A stretch of 64,000 nucleotides of DNA from Paraburkholderia sp. BL25I1N1 (GTDB lineage Bacteria; Pseudomonadota; Gammaproteobacteria; Burkholderiales; Burkholderiaceae): positions 102,817 to 166,816 of the forward strand of contig NZ_PVZB01000019.1 in assembly GCF_003002025.1 (NCBI RefSeq), in the 5' to 3' direction. Under the pieces are notes generated by a model, which was not told the DNA's origin, made no database searches, and saw only the letters and a list, made by a program, of their open reading frames with translations. Both the position numbers and the translations under genes were made by a program. The number at the start of each line of letters is the position of its first letter. Within the stretch, counting starts at the first letter, position 1. Shown here one piece after another: positions 54,005 through 62,847 of the stretch.

Positions 54005-54688
54005 TCAGTGCTGGATGTTGGCGAGTGCCGCGCGCATCTTCTCGATCACGACCTTGTGGTCGGGCTGGCCGAAGATCGCCGAACCGGCCACGAAGGTGTC
54101 CGCGCCGGCCGCCGCGATTTCGGCAATGTTGTCGACCTTCACGCCGCCGTCCACTTCCAGATGAATCTCGCGGCCGGTGCGCTCCTTGTAGGCATTGATC
54201 CGCTGGCGTGCTTCGCGCAGCTTGTTGAGCGCCTCCGGAATGAACGACTGGCCGCCGAAACCCGGATTCACCGACATGATCAGCACGAGATCGACCTTGT
54301 CCATCACGTGATCCAGATAATTCAACGACGTGGCTGGATTAAAGACCAGGCCGGCCTTGCAGCCGTGGTCGCGGATCAGCGACAGCGTGCGGTCGATATG
54401 GTCCGAGCCTTCCGGGTGAAAGCTGATGAGATTCGCGCCGGCCTTCGCGAAGTCCGGCACGATGCGGTCGACCGGGCGCACCATCAGATGCACGTCGATC
54501 GGCACGTCCACATGCGGGCGGATCGCCTCGCAGACGAGCGGGCCGATGGTCAGGTTCGGCACGTAATGGTTGTCCATCACGTCGAAGTGAATCCAGTCGG
54601 CGCCGGCGGCGACAACGTTGCGGACTTCTTCGCCGAGGCGGGCGAAGTCGGCTGACAGAATGCTTGGAGCGATGCGGAATTGCGTCAT
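54005..54688 (-). CDS. rpe: Ribulose-phosphate 3-epimerase
   Basis: Interconverts ribulose-5- and xylulose-5-phosphate. 227-residue TIM barrel. IAPSILSADFARLGEEV, HFDVMDNHYVPNLTIGP (metal-ligand His and catalytic Asp), MSVNPGFGGQSFIP and the EVDGGVKVDN segment are all conserved. It is the first gene of rpe-gph-trpEGDC, divergent from apaG. Confidence 0.97.
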   Translation of the reverse strand: MTQFRIAPSILSADFARLGEEVRNVVAAGADWIHFDVMDNHYVPNLTIGPLVCEAIRPHVDVPIDVHLMVRPVDRIVPDFAKAGANLISFHPEGSDHIDRTLSLIRDHGCKAGLVFNPATSLNYLDHVMDKVDLVLIMSVNPGFGGQSFIPEALNKLREARQRINAYKERTGREIHLEVDGGVKVDNIAEIAAAGADTFVAGSAIFGQPDHKVVIEKMRAALANIQH

Positions 54689-54967
54689 GGCGGCGGCGGA
54701 GGCAAGCGGGAAAGCGCCATTTTACCGTTTTGCGCGCGGGCGTTCCGGTTCGTGGACGCTTTCGGGCGTGAACCTTCGTTCAAGCGGCGAATGTGACAAA
54801 ACGTCCTACTGGCCCTTGGCCAAAGGGATTTGTCCGGTTGCGGGCGTGCCGCGCATCAAGCAGAATGCCAAAACCATCAGCGCCGCCTCGCCAGTGCGCC
54901 CGCAAACCATTGGCGTTCGGGCTTTCCCGCGATTTTTCACACCCCGTTTCAGCAGACCGGAATCAGG

Positions 54968-55342
54968 ATGAGCCAGTACGAATTCAGCGTCTCGGCGCAG
55001 GTGCAGTATCTGCCCGAAGAGTCGGACCCGGAGCGCCGCCAGTATGCATTCGCCTACACGCTGACCATCCGCAACACCGGCCAGGTGCCCGCGCAATTGA
55101 TCGCGCGTCATTGGGTGATCACGGACAGCGACAAGAGCGTGCAGGAGGTGAAGGGCTTGGGTGTGGTCGGACATCAGCCGTTGCTCAAACCGGGCGAGCA
55201 TTTCGAATACACGAGTTGGGCGGTGATCGCCACGCCGGTCGGCACCATGCGCGGAGAGTACTTCTGCGTGGCCGAGGACGGTGAGCGTTTCGACGCGCCG
55301 GTGCCGGAGTTCATTCTGCGCATGCCGCGTACGTTGCATTGA
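54968..55342 (+). CDS. apaG: ApaG (Co2+/Mg2+ efflux-associated) protein
   Basis: 124-residue immunoglobulin-like beta-sandwich protein. YAFAYTLTIRNTGQVPAQLIARHWVI, LGVVGHQPLLKPGEHFEYTS and the G-x-M-x-G-x-Y stretch (VGTMRGEYFC) define ApaG. Mutants in enterics are affected in cobalt resistance; the biochemical role is unresolved. ATG at 54968 follows ATCAGG. It is divergent from rpe across 279 nt with no other gene. Confidence 0.93.
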   Translation: MSQYEFSVSAQVQYLPEESDPERRQYAFAYTLTIRNTGQVPAQLIARHWVITDSDKSVQEVKGLGVVGHQPLLKPGEHFEYTSWAVIATPVGTMRGEYFCVAEDGERFDAPVPEFILRMPRTLH

Positions 55343-55399
55343 ACCGAGGGCCCGGCCCGCGGTCTTTAAGAAGCTCAATGCGCGGTTAGACGCGCGGCT

Positions 55400-55561
55400 T
55401 CAGTGCGTTTTTTGCTGCTTTTGCTGTTCACTCGCGTTGGCGCGCGCCGCTTTCTTCTTGCCGGACGACGTCCACACAACGATAAAGACGAGCAGGAAGA
55501 GCGCGAGGAGCGATTCCAGCGCGAAGATGAGCATTGGGTATTCGTCGAACAGATCAGACAT
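55400..55561 (-). CDS. Tiny single-pass membrane protein
   Basis: 53 residues: an acidic start (MSDLFDEYP), one helix at about 10-33, then a Lys/Ala/Gln-rich cytoplasmic-type tail ending QQKQQKTH. No family recognised. It is divergent from mltA, with 28 nt between the start codons, and convergent with apaG. The clean membrane-then-basic pattern argues for a real gene, but evidence is limited to composition. Confidence 0.55.
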   Translation of the reverse strand: MSDLFDEYPMLIFALESLLALFLLVFIVVWTSSGKKKAARANASEQQKQQKTH

Positions 55562-55589
55562 GGCGGTTTCCATCAAGAACGAACATTGT

Positions 55590-56714
55590 ATGCGTTTTGT
55601 CCGCACGGCCGGAGCATGGCTCGGCGCGCTTTCGGTTGCGGTGATGCTAGCGTCCTGCGGCGGCGGCGGCGCGGTCCGGCCCTCGGTTTCGCCACCCACG
55701 GGGGCGGCGATCATACCTGGGCAGATTGCCGCGGCGCGGCTGACCGCCGTTGCCTGGCAGCAGGTGCCGGGTTGGCAGGACGACTCGTTGATCGGGGCGA
55801 CGGCCGCGTTGCGGCAAAACTGCGTGAGGCTCGCGCGTCAACCGAACTGGGCCCGCGCCTGTGCCGCGGCCTCGCAAATCGACGACCTCGACGTCACCAG
55901 TGCGCGGGCTTTTTTTGAAGCCTATTTCACGCCCTTCCAGTTAGCGAATACCGACGGCACGCTCGACGGCTTGGTTACCGGTTACTACGAGCCCTTGTTG
56001 CGTGGTTCGCGCACACGCCACGGCGTGTATCAGACTGCGCTGTACCGCTGGCCTTCCGGTTATCGCGCGGGCGCGCCGCTGCCGGCGCGTGCGCAACTCG
56101 AGCGCGCGGGTGTGCTCAACGGTAACGAACTCGTATGGGTCGATGATCCGATCGAAGCGTTCTTCCTGCAGGTGCAGGGTTCCGGGCGCATTGTGATGGA
56201 AGACGGCAGCGTGATGCGGCTCGGCTTTGGCGGGACTAACAACCAGCCGTACAAGTCGATCGGACGCTGGCTGCTGGACCGCGGCGAACTCACGCCCGCG
56301 CAGGCGACCATGCAGGGCATCAAGGCGTGGGCGCGCGCGAACCCGACGCGCGTCGATGCGTTGCTCGATACGAATCCGCGCTTCGTGTTTTTCCGCGAGA
56401 TGCCGTCCGGCGAGAGCGTGCCGAGCGGTGGCGCGGATGGTCCGATCGGCGCACTGGGTGTGCCGCTCACGCCGGAGAGGTCGATCGCGGTTGATCCGAC
56501 TTCGATTCCGCTCGGTACGCCCGTGTTCTTACAGACAACGCGTCCGTTGACGAATTCGCCGATGAACCGCCTCGTGTTCGCGCAAGACACGGGTTCCGCG
56601 ATCAAGGGCGGCGTGCGGGCCGATTACTTCTGGGGCCTCGGCGACGACGCCGGCGATCTGGCCGGGAAGATGAAGCAGGGCGGCCGCATGTGGTTGTTGC
56701 TGCCGAATTCTTGA
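55590..56714 (+). CDS. mltA: Membrane-bound lytic murein transglycosylase A
   Basis: 374 residues. Lipoprotein signal with lipobox LASC before a Gly run. An MltA domain (LVTGYYEPLLRGSRTRHGVYQTALYR) is followed by a 3D domain; the catalytic Asp lies in LVFAQDTGSAIKGGVRADYFWG. It cleaves murein with formation of 1,6-anhydro-muropeptides at the outer membrane. Upstream in-frame ATG at 55560 is possible but gives an atypical signal peptide. Confidence 0.93.
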   Translation: MRFVRTAGAWLGALSVAVMLASCGGGGAVRPSVSPPTGAAIIPGQIAAARLTAVAWQQVPGWQDDSLIGATAALRQNCVRLARQPNWARACAAASQIDDLDVTSARAFFEAYFTPFQLANTDGTLDGLVTGYYEPLLRGSRTRHGVYQTALYRWPSGYRAGAPLPARAQLERAGVLNGNELVWVDDPIEAFFLQVQGSGRIVMEDGSVMRLGFGGTNNQPYKSIGRWLLDRGELTPAQATMQGIKAWARANPTRVDALLDTNPRFVFFREMPSGESVPSGGADGPIGALGVPLTPERSIAVDPTSIPLGTPVFLQTTRPLTNSPMNRLVFAQDTGSAIKGGVRADYFWGLGDDAGDLAGKMKQGGRMWLLLPNS

Positions 56715-56775
56715 GGGTTTCGGCGGTGGACGTTGCCGTTCAACGCCGCCGCTGTTTCCGGTCGATGTGATCGGT

Positions 56776-56812
56776 AAGCGGCGCGGCGAGGCCGCGCTGC
56801 TTATTTGATTTG
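56776..56812 (+). terminator. Intrinsic terminator between mltA and paaK
   Basis: AAGCGGCGCGGC pairs with GCCGCGCTGCTT (one G-U) around GAG, followed by ATTTGATTT. Confidence 0.75.
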
Positions 56813-56913
56813 CCGTACTTTGTTTTGGGTGTGGCCGTTCAATTCGATCGTGCGCGCAGGCGGATGCGACGCATGCAACGTGCTGCATCATGCGTCGATC
56901 AAAGTGGCTTTCG

Positions 56914-58218
56914 TTACAGCCCCGACTTGCGCTTGTCCACCACGCGCCGCGCCTTGCCTACCGAACGCTCGATCCCATTCACAGCCAGCACATTCACCAC
57001 CGCGCTCACGCCGATCAGCGCCTTGATGTCATAGGCTAGTGCCTCCTTGGCCGTGCTCAGCGCTGCTGTGTCAGGCGCTGATTCCGGGCAAGGTTCGACG
57101 TTCAACGTCAACACGTCGAGCGGGCCTTCTTTGGTCAGCACGATCTGATAGTGCGGCGCGAGCGCGCGTTGCTTGAGCAGCAGTTCTTCGATCTGCGTCG
57201 GGAACACGTTCACGCCGCGCACGATCATCATGTCGTCCGAGCGGCCGGTGATCTTTTCCATCCGCCGCATGGTGCGCGCGCTGCCCGGCAGGAGGCGCGT
57301 GAGGTCGCGCGTGCGGTAACGCACGATCGGCAGCGCCTCTTTAGTCAGCGACGTGAACACCAGTTCGCCCAGTTCGCCGTCCGGCAGCACCTCGCCGGTT
57401 TCGGGGTCGATGATCTCGGGATAGAAGTGGTCTTCCCAGATGGTCGGGCCGTCTTTCGTTTCCACGCACTCCGACGCCACGCCTGGACCCATCACTTCAG
57501 ACAGACCGTAGATGTCGACAGCGTCGATGCCCATGCGCTTTTCGATCGCCCGACGCATGTCGTTGGTCCACGGTTCCGCGCCGAAGATGCCGAGGCGCAA
57601 CGAACAATTGGCCGGGTCGATGCCCTGACGCTCGAGTTCGTCTGCAATAGAGAGCATGTAGCTCGGCGTGACCATGATGATGTCCGGCCGGAAATCCTGG
57701 ATCAGTTGCACCTGCTTTTCAGTCTGCCCGCCACCGAACGGGATCACGGTGAGTCCCGCGCGCTCGGCGCCGTAGTGCGCGCCGAGGCCGCCCGTGAAGA
57801 GGCCGTAGCCGTAGCTGATATGGACCTTGTCGCCGCGCTTTGCGCCGCCGGCGCGGATCGAACGCGCGACGAGATTCGCCCACGTGTCGATATCGCGCGC
57901 GGTGTAACCCACCACGGTCGGCTTACCTGTCGTGCCCGACGACGCGTGGATCCGTGAAATCTGTTCCTGCGGCACGGCGAACATCCCGAACGGGTAGCTG
58001 TCGCGCAGATCCTTCTTGGTGGTGAAGGGGAAACGCGCCAGGTCCGCGAGGGTTTTCACTTCACTCGGGTGAACGCCGGCTTCATCGAATTTGTGCCGAT
58101 AAACCGGCGAGTTTTCATAAGCGTGGTTCAACGACCATTTAAGCCGTTCGAGTTGAAGCGCGGCAAGTTCGTCGCGGCTGGCGGTCTCGATAGGATCGAG
58201 CGGAAGGGCGGTGGTCAT
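56914..58218 (-). CDS. paaK: Phenylacetate-CoA ligase
   Basis: Activates phenylacetate to phenylacetyl-CoA, first step of the aerobic hybrid pathway. 434 residues, an AMP-forming adenylate enzyme. P-loop motif SSGTTGKPTVVGYT, IFGAEPWTNDMR, and DIYGLSEVMGPGV are typical of PaaK. The ATG at 58218 has AAGGAGACATTCA upstream, a strong start. It is the last gene of the leftward paa cluster, 157 nt after paaI, with a strong hairpin in that gap. Confidence 0.96.
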   Translation of the reverse strand: MTTALPLDPIETASRDELAALQLERLKWSLNHAYENSPVYRHKFDEAGVHPSEVKTLADLARFPFTTKKDLRDSYPFGMFAVPQEQISRIHASSGTTGKPTVVGYTARDIDTWANLVARSIRAGGAKRGDKVHISYGYGLFTGGLGAHYGAERAGLTVIPFGGGQTEKQVQLIQDFRPDIIMVTPSYMLSIADELERQGIDPANCSLRLGIFGAEPWTNDMRRAIEKRMGIDAVDIYGLSEVMGPGVASECVETKDGPTIWEDHFYPEIIDPETGEVLPDGELGELVFTSLTKEALPIVRYRTRDLTRLLPGSARTMRRMEKITGRSDDMMIVRGVNVFPTQIEELLLKQRALAPHYQIVLTKEGPLDVLTLNVEPCPESAPDTAALSTAKEALAYDIKALIGVSAVVNVLAVNGIERSVGKARRVVDKRKSGL

Positions 58219-58308
58219 TGAATGTCTCCTTGCTGCCTCAATGCTTGGGTCTGATGTACGTTCGCTTGCGCGCAAAAACCGGGGGCTGAGTGCTATTTAG
58301 CGGTTTGA

Positions 58309-58340
58309 CGGTTTGGTGGCGAAGTGCGGCCACCAAACCG
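58309..58340. repeat. Perfect 12-bp hairpin between paaI and paaK
   Basis: CGGTTTGGTGGC (58309-58320) and GCCACCAAACCG (58329-58340) pair fully around an 8-nt loop. It lies in the paaI-paaK gap, with no T-run on the minus strand, so mRNA processing or partial attenuation is more likely than complete termination. Confidence 0.75.
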
Positions 58341-58375
58341 CGAATCTCTCTTGAGCTGCCGCGGGGCGGCGGTTA

Positions 58376-58837
58376 TCAATCGCCTGTGGGAATCAGATTG
58401 CCTTTGATTTGTGCGGATTTGCCGCGGAACATCGCCACGGTTTCTTCGGCGCGGTTCGTCACGCGAATGTCGTAGATGCCGGTTCGGCCGCTCAAGGTTT
58501 GCTCGACGGCTTCCGCCGTCAACACGTCGCCGCCTTTTACAGGCCGCAGAAACTCGATCGAGCAGCCGGCTGCAACCGTGTTGATGTTGTACGTGTTGCA
58601 GGCGAACGCGAACGTCGAATCCGCGAGCGTGAAAATCAGCCCGCCATGGCAGATCTGATGACCGTTCAGAAAGTCGTCGCGTACGGCCATGCGCAGGCGC
58701 GCGTATCCGGGGCGTACCTCGACGATTTCGAGGCCGAGCGCGCGGCTGCACGCGTCGTTCTCGTACATCGCGGCAGCAGTGGCGCGGGCGAGTTCGTCGG
58801 GCGTCATCTGATCGGGATGATTGGCTTGCGTGGACAT
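58376..58837 (-). CDS. paaI: Phenylacetyl-CoA thioesterase PaaI
   Basis: 153-residue hotdog-fold thioesterase. GHQICHGGLIFTLADSTFAFACNT is the PaaI signature with the catalytic Asp. It releases CoA from dead-end ring-hydroxylated intermediates. The ATG at 58837 lies two bases after the paaG stop, so the two are tightly coupled; a TTG at 58843 is an alternative. Confidence 0.95.
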   Translation of the reverse strand: MSTQANHPDQMTPDELARATAAAMYENDACSRALGLEIVEVRPGYARLRMAVRDDFLNGHQICHGGLIFTLADSTFAFACNTYNINTVAAGCSIEFLRPVKGGDVLTAEAVEQTLSGRTGIYDIRVTNRAEETVAMFRGKSAQIKGNLIPTGD

Positions 58838-58839
58838 GT

Positions 58840-59631
58840 TCAACGGCCCTCAAAGCGCGGTGCGCGCTTTTCAACGAAGGCTTGCACGCCTTCCGCGTAG
58901 TCGTCGGAAGCTCCCAGTTCGCGTTGCAGATCGCGTTCCAGATCGAGTTGCTGGTCGAGCGTTTGCGTCGCGCCCGCACGCATGGCCTGCTTGATAGCGG
59001 CGATGGCGCGCGTGGGTTGCTGCGCGAGTTGAGACGCGAGTTTCCCCGCGGTGGCGGCGAGCTCCGAGTCGTCGACTGCTTGCCAGATCAAGCCCCAGCT
59101 TTCGGCTTTTTCCGCGCTGAGTTTGTCACCGGTGATGGCGAGTCCCAACGCGCGAGCCATGCCGACACGCTGCGGCAGGAACCATGTACCACCCGAGTCC
59201 GGCACAAGGCCGATTTTCACGAACGCCTGAATGAAGCTGGCCGAGCGAGCCGCGAGCACGAGGTCGCACGCGAGCGCGAGATTGGCGCCTGCGCCGGCGG
59301 CCGTTCCGTTCACCGCGGCGATGATGGGCAGCGGCAATGCTTGCAGGCGGCGGATCAACGGGTTGAAATGTTGCTCGATCAGTTCACCCAGATCGGTCAT
59401 GGCGCCTGGAGTGAAATCGAGGTCGGCGAGGTCCTGGCCGGCGCAAAAGCCGCGGCCCGCTCCGGTGAGCACGAGCGCGCGCGCGCCTGAAGTTTCGACC
59501 TCGTCGAGCGCGGCGCTCAGCTCCTGATGCATCGCGCGCGTGAAGCTGTTGAGCTTGTCCGGCCGGTTCAGCGTGATGGTTGCGACATGGCTCGATGAGT
59601 CGATGTCCAGGCGAATCGCTTCATATGACAT
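58840..59631 (-). CDS. paaG: 2-(1,2-Epoxy-1,2-dihydrophenyl)acetyl-CoA isomerase
   Basis: Crotonase-fold enzyme, 263 residues, converting the ring epoxide to the oxepin. It has ITLNRPDKLNSF, the oxyanion-hole GRGFCAGQDL and GTAAGAGANLALACD, and GLVPDSGGTWFLP with the catalytic acidic residue position characteristic of PaaG/PaaB. The ATG at 59631 has GAGGAGAC upstream. Same direction as the thiolase, 50 nt downstream of it. Confidence 0.92.
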   Translation of the reverse strand: MSYEAIRLDIDSSSHVATITLNRPDKLNSFTRAMHQELSAALDEVETSGARALVLTGAGRGFCAGQDLADLDFTPGAMTDLGELIEQHFNPLIRRLQALPLPIIAAVNGTAAGAGANLALACDLVLAARSASFIQAFVKIGLVPDSGGTWFLPQRVGMARALGLAITGDKLSAEKAESWGLIWQAVDDSELAATAGKLASQLAQQPTRAIAAIKQAMRAGATQTLDQQLDLERDLQRELGASDDYAEGVQAFVEKRAPRFEGR

Positions 59632-59681
59632 TGGGTGTCTCCTCAAAGTCTCTTCGACCGATGGGCGCTGCGGCGCTGATA

Positions 59682-60884
59682 TCAGAGCCGCTCGATGACC
59701 AGTGCAATGCCCTGGCCCACGCCAATGCACATCGTGCAAAGCGCAAAGCGGCCATTGGTCCGCTCCAGCTGGTACAGCGCGGTTGTGATCAGACGCGCGC
59801 CCGAAGCGCCCAACGGATGGCCGAGTGCGATGGCTCCGCCGTTCGGGTTGACGCGCGGGTCGTCGTCGCGCAGACCGAGCGTACGCAGAACAGCGAGACC
59901 TTGCGAGGCGAAGGCTTCGTTCAACTCGATCACATCGAGTTGTTCGAGCGTCATGCCGAGCTGCTTCAACAGTTTTTGCGTGGCCGGCGCCGGACCGATT
60001 CCCATGATGCGCGGCTCGACGCCCGCCGTTGCCATGCCCACCACGCGGGCGCGGCGGCGCAGTCCGTATTGATCGGCGGCCTGCTGGTTAGCCAGCAACA
60101 ACGCGCACGCGCCGTCGTTCACGCCCGACGCGTTGCCTGCCGTCACACTGCCGTCCGGGCGAACCACGCCCTTGAGCTTGCCCAAACTTTCGAGCGAGGT
60201 TTCGCGCGGGTGCTCATCGAGCAGCACGCGTATAGGATCGCCCTTCTTTTGCGCGATTTCGACGCCGACAATTTCCTGAGCTAACGTGCCGTCCCTCTGG
60301 GCATGCGCGGCCTTTTGCTGGCTCGCCAGGGCAAATGCGTCCTGATCCGCGCGGCTCACGCTGAATTCGACTGCAACGTTTTCCGCGGTCTCAGGCATCG
60401 AATCGACGCCGTACTGACGTTTCATCAACGGATTGATGAAGCGCCAGCCGATGGTCGTGTCGTAAATGTCAGCCTGGCGCGTGAAGGCGCTGGTCGCCTT
60501 GCCCATGACGAATGGCGCACGCGTCATGCTTTCGACGCCGCCGGCGATCATCAGACGCGCTTCGCCCGCCTTGATAGCGCGCGCAGCGGTGCCGACCGCG
60601 TCCATACCCGAGCCGCACAGGCGATTGATGGTTGCGCCGGGCGCCTGGGTGGGTAAGCCGGCTAGTAACGCCGACATGCGGGCGACATTGCGATTATCTT
60701 CGCCGGCCTGGTTCGCGCAGCCATAAATGACATCGTCCACAGCGCGCCAGTCGACGCCTGGATTGCGTTCCATCAACGCCTTGATCGGCACCGCGCCGAG
60801 GTCGTCGGCGCGGACATCCTTGAGTGCGCCGCCGTAGCGGCCAATTGGAGTGCGAATCGCATCGCAGATGAAGGCGTCGTTCAT
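59682..60884 (-). CDS. pcaF: 3-Oxoadipyl-CoA thiolase
   Basis: 400 residues. Cleaves 3-oxoadipyl-CoA to succinyl-CoA and acetyl-CoA, the last step shared by the paa and beta-ketoadipate routes (PaaJ/PcaF). Nucleophilic Cys in NRLCGSGMDAVG, GGVESMTRAPFV, NEAFASQGLAVLR, GGAIALGHPLGASGAR and the C-terminal CTMCIGVGQG are all present. It follows paaN after 126 nt containing two hairpins. Confidence 0.94.
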   Translation of the reverse strand: MNDAFICDAIRTPIGRYGGALKDVRADDLGAVPIKALMERNPGVDWRAVDDVIYGCANQAGEDNRNVARMSALLAGLPTQAPGATINRLCGSGMDAVGTAARAIKAGEARLMIAGGVESMTRAPFVMGKATSAFTRQADIYDTTIGWRFINPLMKRQYGVDSMPETAENVAVEFSVSRADQDAFALASQQKAAHAQRDGTLAQEIVGVEIAQKKGDPIRVLLDEHPRETSLESLGKLKGVVRPDGSVTAGNASGVNDGACALLLANQQAADQYGLRRRARVVGMATAGVEPRIMGIGPAPATQKLLKQLGMTLEQLDVIELNEAFASQGLAVLRTLGLRDDDPRVNPNGGAIALGHPLGASGARLITTALYQLERTNGRFALCTMCIGVGQGIALVIERL

Positions 60885-60902
60885 ATGGATTCCTGCTGGA
60901 AC

Positions 60903-60925
60903 GGATCGGCGTGAGGTGCCGATCC
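60903..60925 (-). repeat. Short hairpin before the thiolase start
   Basis: GGATCGGC and GCCGATCC pair perfectly around GTGAGGT, 18 nt upstream of the thiolase ATG. It may influence translation. Confidence 0.5.
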
Positions 60926-60973
60926 AATGCCTCATGTTAGTTGGGGTGCACGGCCCGGTCCATTCGGCCAAAC

Positions 60974-61008
60974 GGCATAGGACGAAAGCCGTGCTTTTGT
61001 CTTATGCC
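60974..61008 (-). repeat. 16-bp intercistronic hairpin directly after paaN
   Basis: 60974-60989 and 60993-61008 pair over 16 positions with a 3-nt loop. Two positions are G-T on the plus strand (A-C on the minus strand). It starts two bases after the paaN stop and has no T-run on the minus strand. Confidence 0.75.
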
Positions 61009-61010
61009 AT

Positions 61011-62711
61011 TCAGCCAGCTACCGCCGGCGCCGCTTTGGGTTCAACATGAACGCGGCTTTGAACTACGCGGAAGCGATTCGCGACAAAGGCGGCGTCAGC
61101 CAGCGCGGCATTGGCTGCCGGGTTCGCGCCTGTGCCGTGGAAGTCCGAGAACGCTGCCGACTGATTGACGAACACGCCGCCGGTCAGATTGATCGACAAG
61201 GCCACGCCGCCGCGGATCGATGCTTCGTGCGCATCTTCAAGCACCGCTTCGTCCGTGCTGTAAACCGACAGCGTCAGCGCGCCGTGTTCCGCGGCGATTG
61301 CGCCGGCGAGTTCGAGCGACTGCGCAGTGGAGTCCGTCGCGATCACGAACGAGATCGGGCCGAACCATTCTTTGGTGAACTGCGCCTGGTCGGTGGCGGC
61401 ATCCAGTTGGAGCACGAGCGGCGTGCGCACGCGGGCGCCGGCGAAAGCGGGATGTTCGAACGACAGGCTCTCGACGAGAACGCGGCCGAGCTTTGCGGCT
61501 TCGTCGATGCGTTGAATCACGCCTTCGTTCTGAATCGCGCCGAGCAGTTCGACAGCGCGGGCCGGGTCGGCGACGAGTTTTTGCACCGCGCCCGCAATGG
61601 CTTGGGCAACTTCGTCAAAACCGAGCGTGCCTTCCGAAGTGCGGATGCCGCCGCGCGGCACGTAGATATTTTGCGGCGCGGTACACATCTGGCCCGAGTA
61701 CAGCGTGAGCGAGAAGGCGATGTTGCGGGCCGCGGCCTTGATGTCGTCGACCGAGTCGATCACGATCTGATTCACGCCGGCTTTTTCGGTGTAGACCTGG
61801 GCCTGGTGCGCATTGCGCTCGAGCCACGTGCCATTTTGCGTGCTGCCCGTGAAGTCGATGAGTTTGATTTCCGGGCGCAGGGCCAGGTCCTGGACGAGTG
61901 CGCCGTCGTTCGGCTCGGTGGCCAGCAAGGTGACGACGTTCGGATCGAATCCCGCTTCGCGCAAAACGTCACGCGCGATTCGCACGGTCAGCGCCAGCGG
62001 CAGAATTGCGCCCGGATGCGGCTTGACAATGACTGTGTTGCCTGTGGCCAGATCGGCGAAGAGGCCCGGATAGCCGTTCCACGTCGGAAAGGTGCAGCAG
62101 CCGAGCACGAGGCCGGTGCCGCGCGGCACGACGGTGTAACGCTTGTGCATGGCGAGCGGCGGATTCTTGCCTTGCGGCTTTTCCCAATGGGCGTCGCCGG
62201 GAATGCGGCGCAACTGGTCCCACGCATACACGACGGCTTCCAGCGCGCGGTCTTGTGCGTGCGGGCCGCCGGCCTGGAAGGCCATCATGAATGCCTGGCC
62301 GGTCGTGTGCATGACGCTGTAGCCAATTTCGAAGCTGGCGCGATTCACGCGGGCAAGGATTTCGAGGCAGACCCCGATCCATGCCTGCGGGCCTGCTGCG
62401 CGCCACTCGCGTTGGGCAGCGGCGGCAGCCGCGATCAATGTGGCAGGGTCGGCCTTCGGGTAGCGCACGCCGAGCGGGAATCCGAACGGTGAGACTTCGG
62501 CGCCGACGGTTTCACCCGTCGAGGGTTGGTCCAGCTGGAACGTCGCGTTGAGATGCGCTTTGAATGCGGCTTCGCCGTCCGCATTAGCTGTTTCCCCGTA
62601 CACTTTCGGACTGGGCATTTCGACGAACGGGCTCCAGTAGCCGCGCGTTTCAACCGCGGTGAGTGCCTTTTGCAGCGTGTCTTCGTGCTTGGTGAATAGC
62701 GGATGTGTCAT
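61011..62711 (-). CDS. paaN: Phenylacetic acid degradation protein PaaN (ALDH family)
   Basis: 566-residue aldehyde dehydrogenase-fold enzyme of the PaaN type, lacking the hydratase domain found in PaaZ. It has the N-terminal region characteristic of PaaN (KVYGETANADGEAAF), a cofactor-binding VVPRGTGLVLGCCTFPTWNGYP, and the active-site region around LYSGQMCTAPQNIYVPRGG with the presumed catalytic Cys. It oxidises the ring-opened semialdehyde. First gene of the leftward run, divergent from paaF across a palindromic operator. Confidence 0.93.
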   Translation of the reverse strand: MTHPLFTKHEDTLQKALTAVETRGYWSPFVEMPSPKVYGETANADGEAAFKAHLNATFQLDQPSTGETVGAEVSPFGFPLGVRYPKADPATLIAAAAAAQREWRAAGPQAWIGVCLEILARVNRASFEIGYSVMHTTGQAFMMAFQAGGPHAQDRALEAVVYAWDQLRRIPGDAHWEKPQGKNPPLAMHKRYTVVPRGTGLVLGCCTFPTWNGYPGLFADLATGNTVIVKPHPGAILPLALTVRIARDVLREAGFDPNVVTLLATEPNDGALVQDLALRPEIKLIDFTGSTQNGTWLERNAHQAQVYTEKAGVNQIVIDSVDDIKAAARNIAFSLTLYSGQMCTAPQNIYVPRGGIRTSEGTLGFDEVAQAIAGAVQKLVADPARAVELLGAIQNEGVIQRIDEAAKLGRVLVESLSFEHPAFAGARVRTPLVLQLDAATDQAQFTKEWFGPISFVIATDSTAQSLELAGAIAAEHGALTLSVYSTDEAVLEDAHEASIRGGVALSINLTGGVFVNQSAAFSDFHGTGANPAANAALADAAFVANRFRVVQSRVHVEPKAAPAVAG

Positions 62712-62754
62712 GGCAGAGGGCTTGGCTGTACGTTGGGAAAAGCCTGTCGAATAA

Positions 62755-62774
62755 TTGACCGACCGGTTGGTTGG
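62755..62774. promoter_or_regulatory. Candidate PaaR (TetR-type) operator between paaN and paaF
   Basis: ACCGACCGGTTGGT at 62758-62771 is a 14-bp palindrome with one mismatched pair. It lies in the 136-nt divergent gap and overlaps a weak rightward promoter, TTGGTT (62767-62772), 18 nt, TAAGAT (62791-62796). PaaR sites of betaproteobacteria have the same ACCGAC/GTCGGT core; the regulator gene is not in the window. Confidence 0.6.
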
Positions 62775-62847
62775 CGAATGGTAGCATTATTAAGATGACC
62801 GCGCGAAGCGTTTTCGCGCGCAATTTTTCTAACCTTAGGAGGCGGCA

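Noticed and set aside
54780..54967. CCCTTGGCCAAAGGG near 54811 as a regulator site of apaG/rpe
   Set aside because: Only the inner 8 bp are palindromic, and such short matches are expected by chance.
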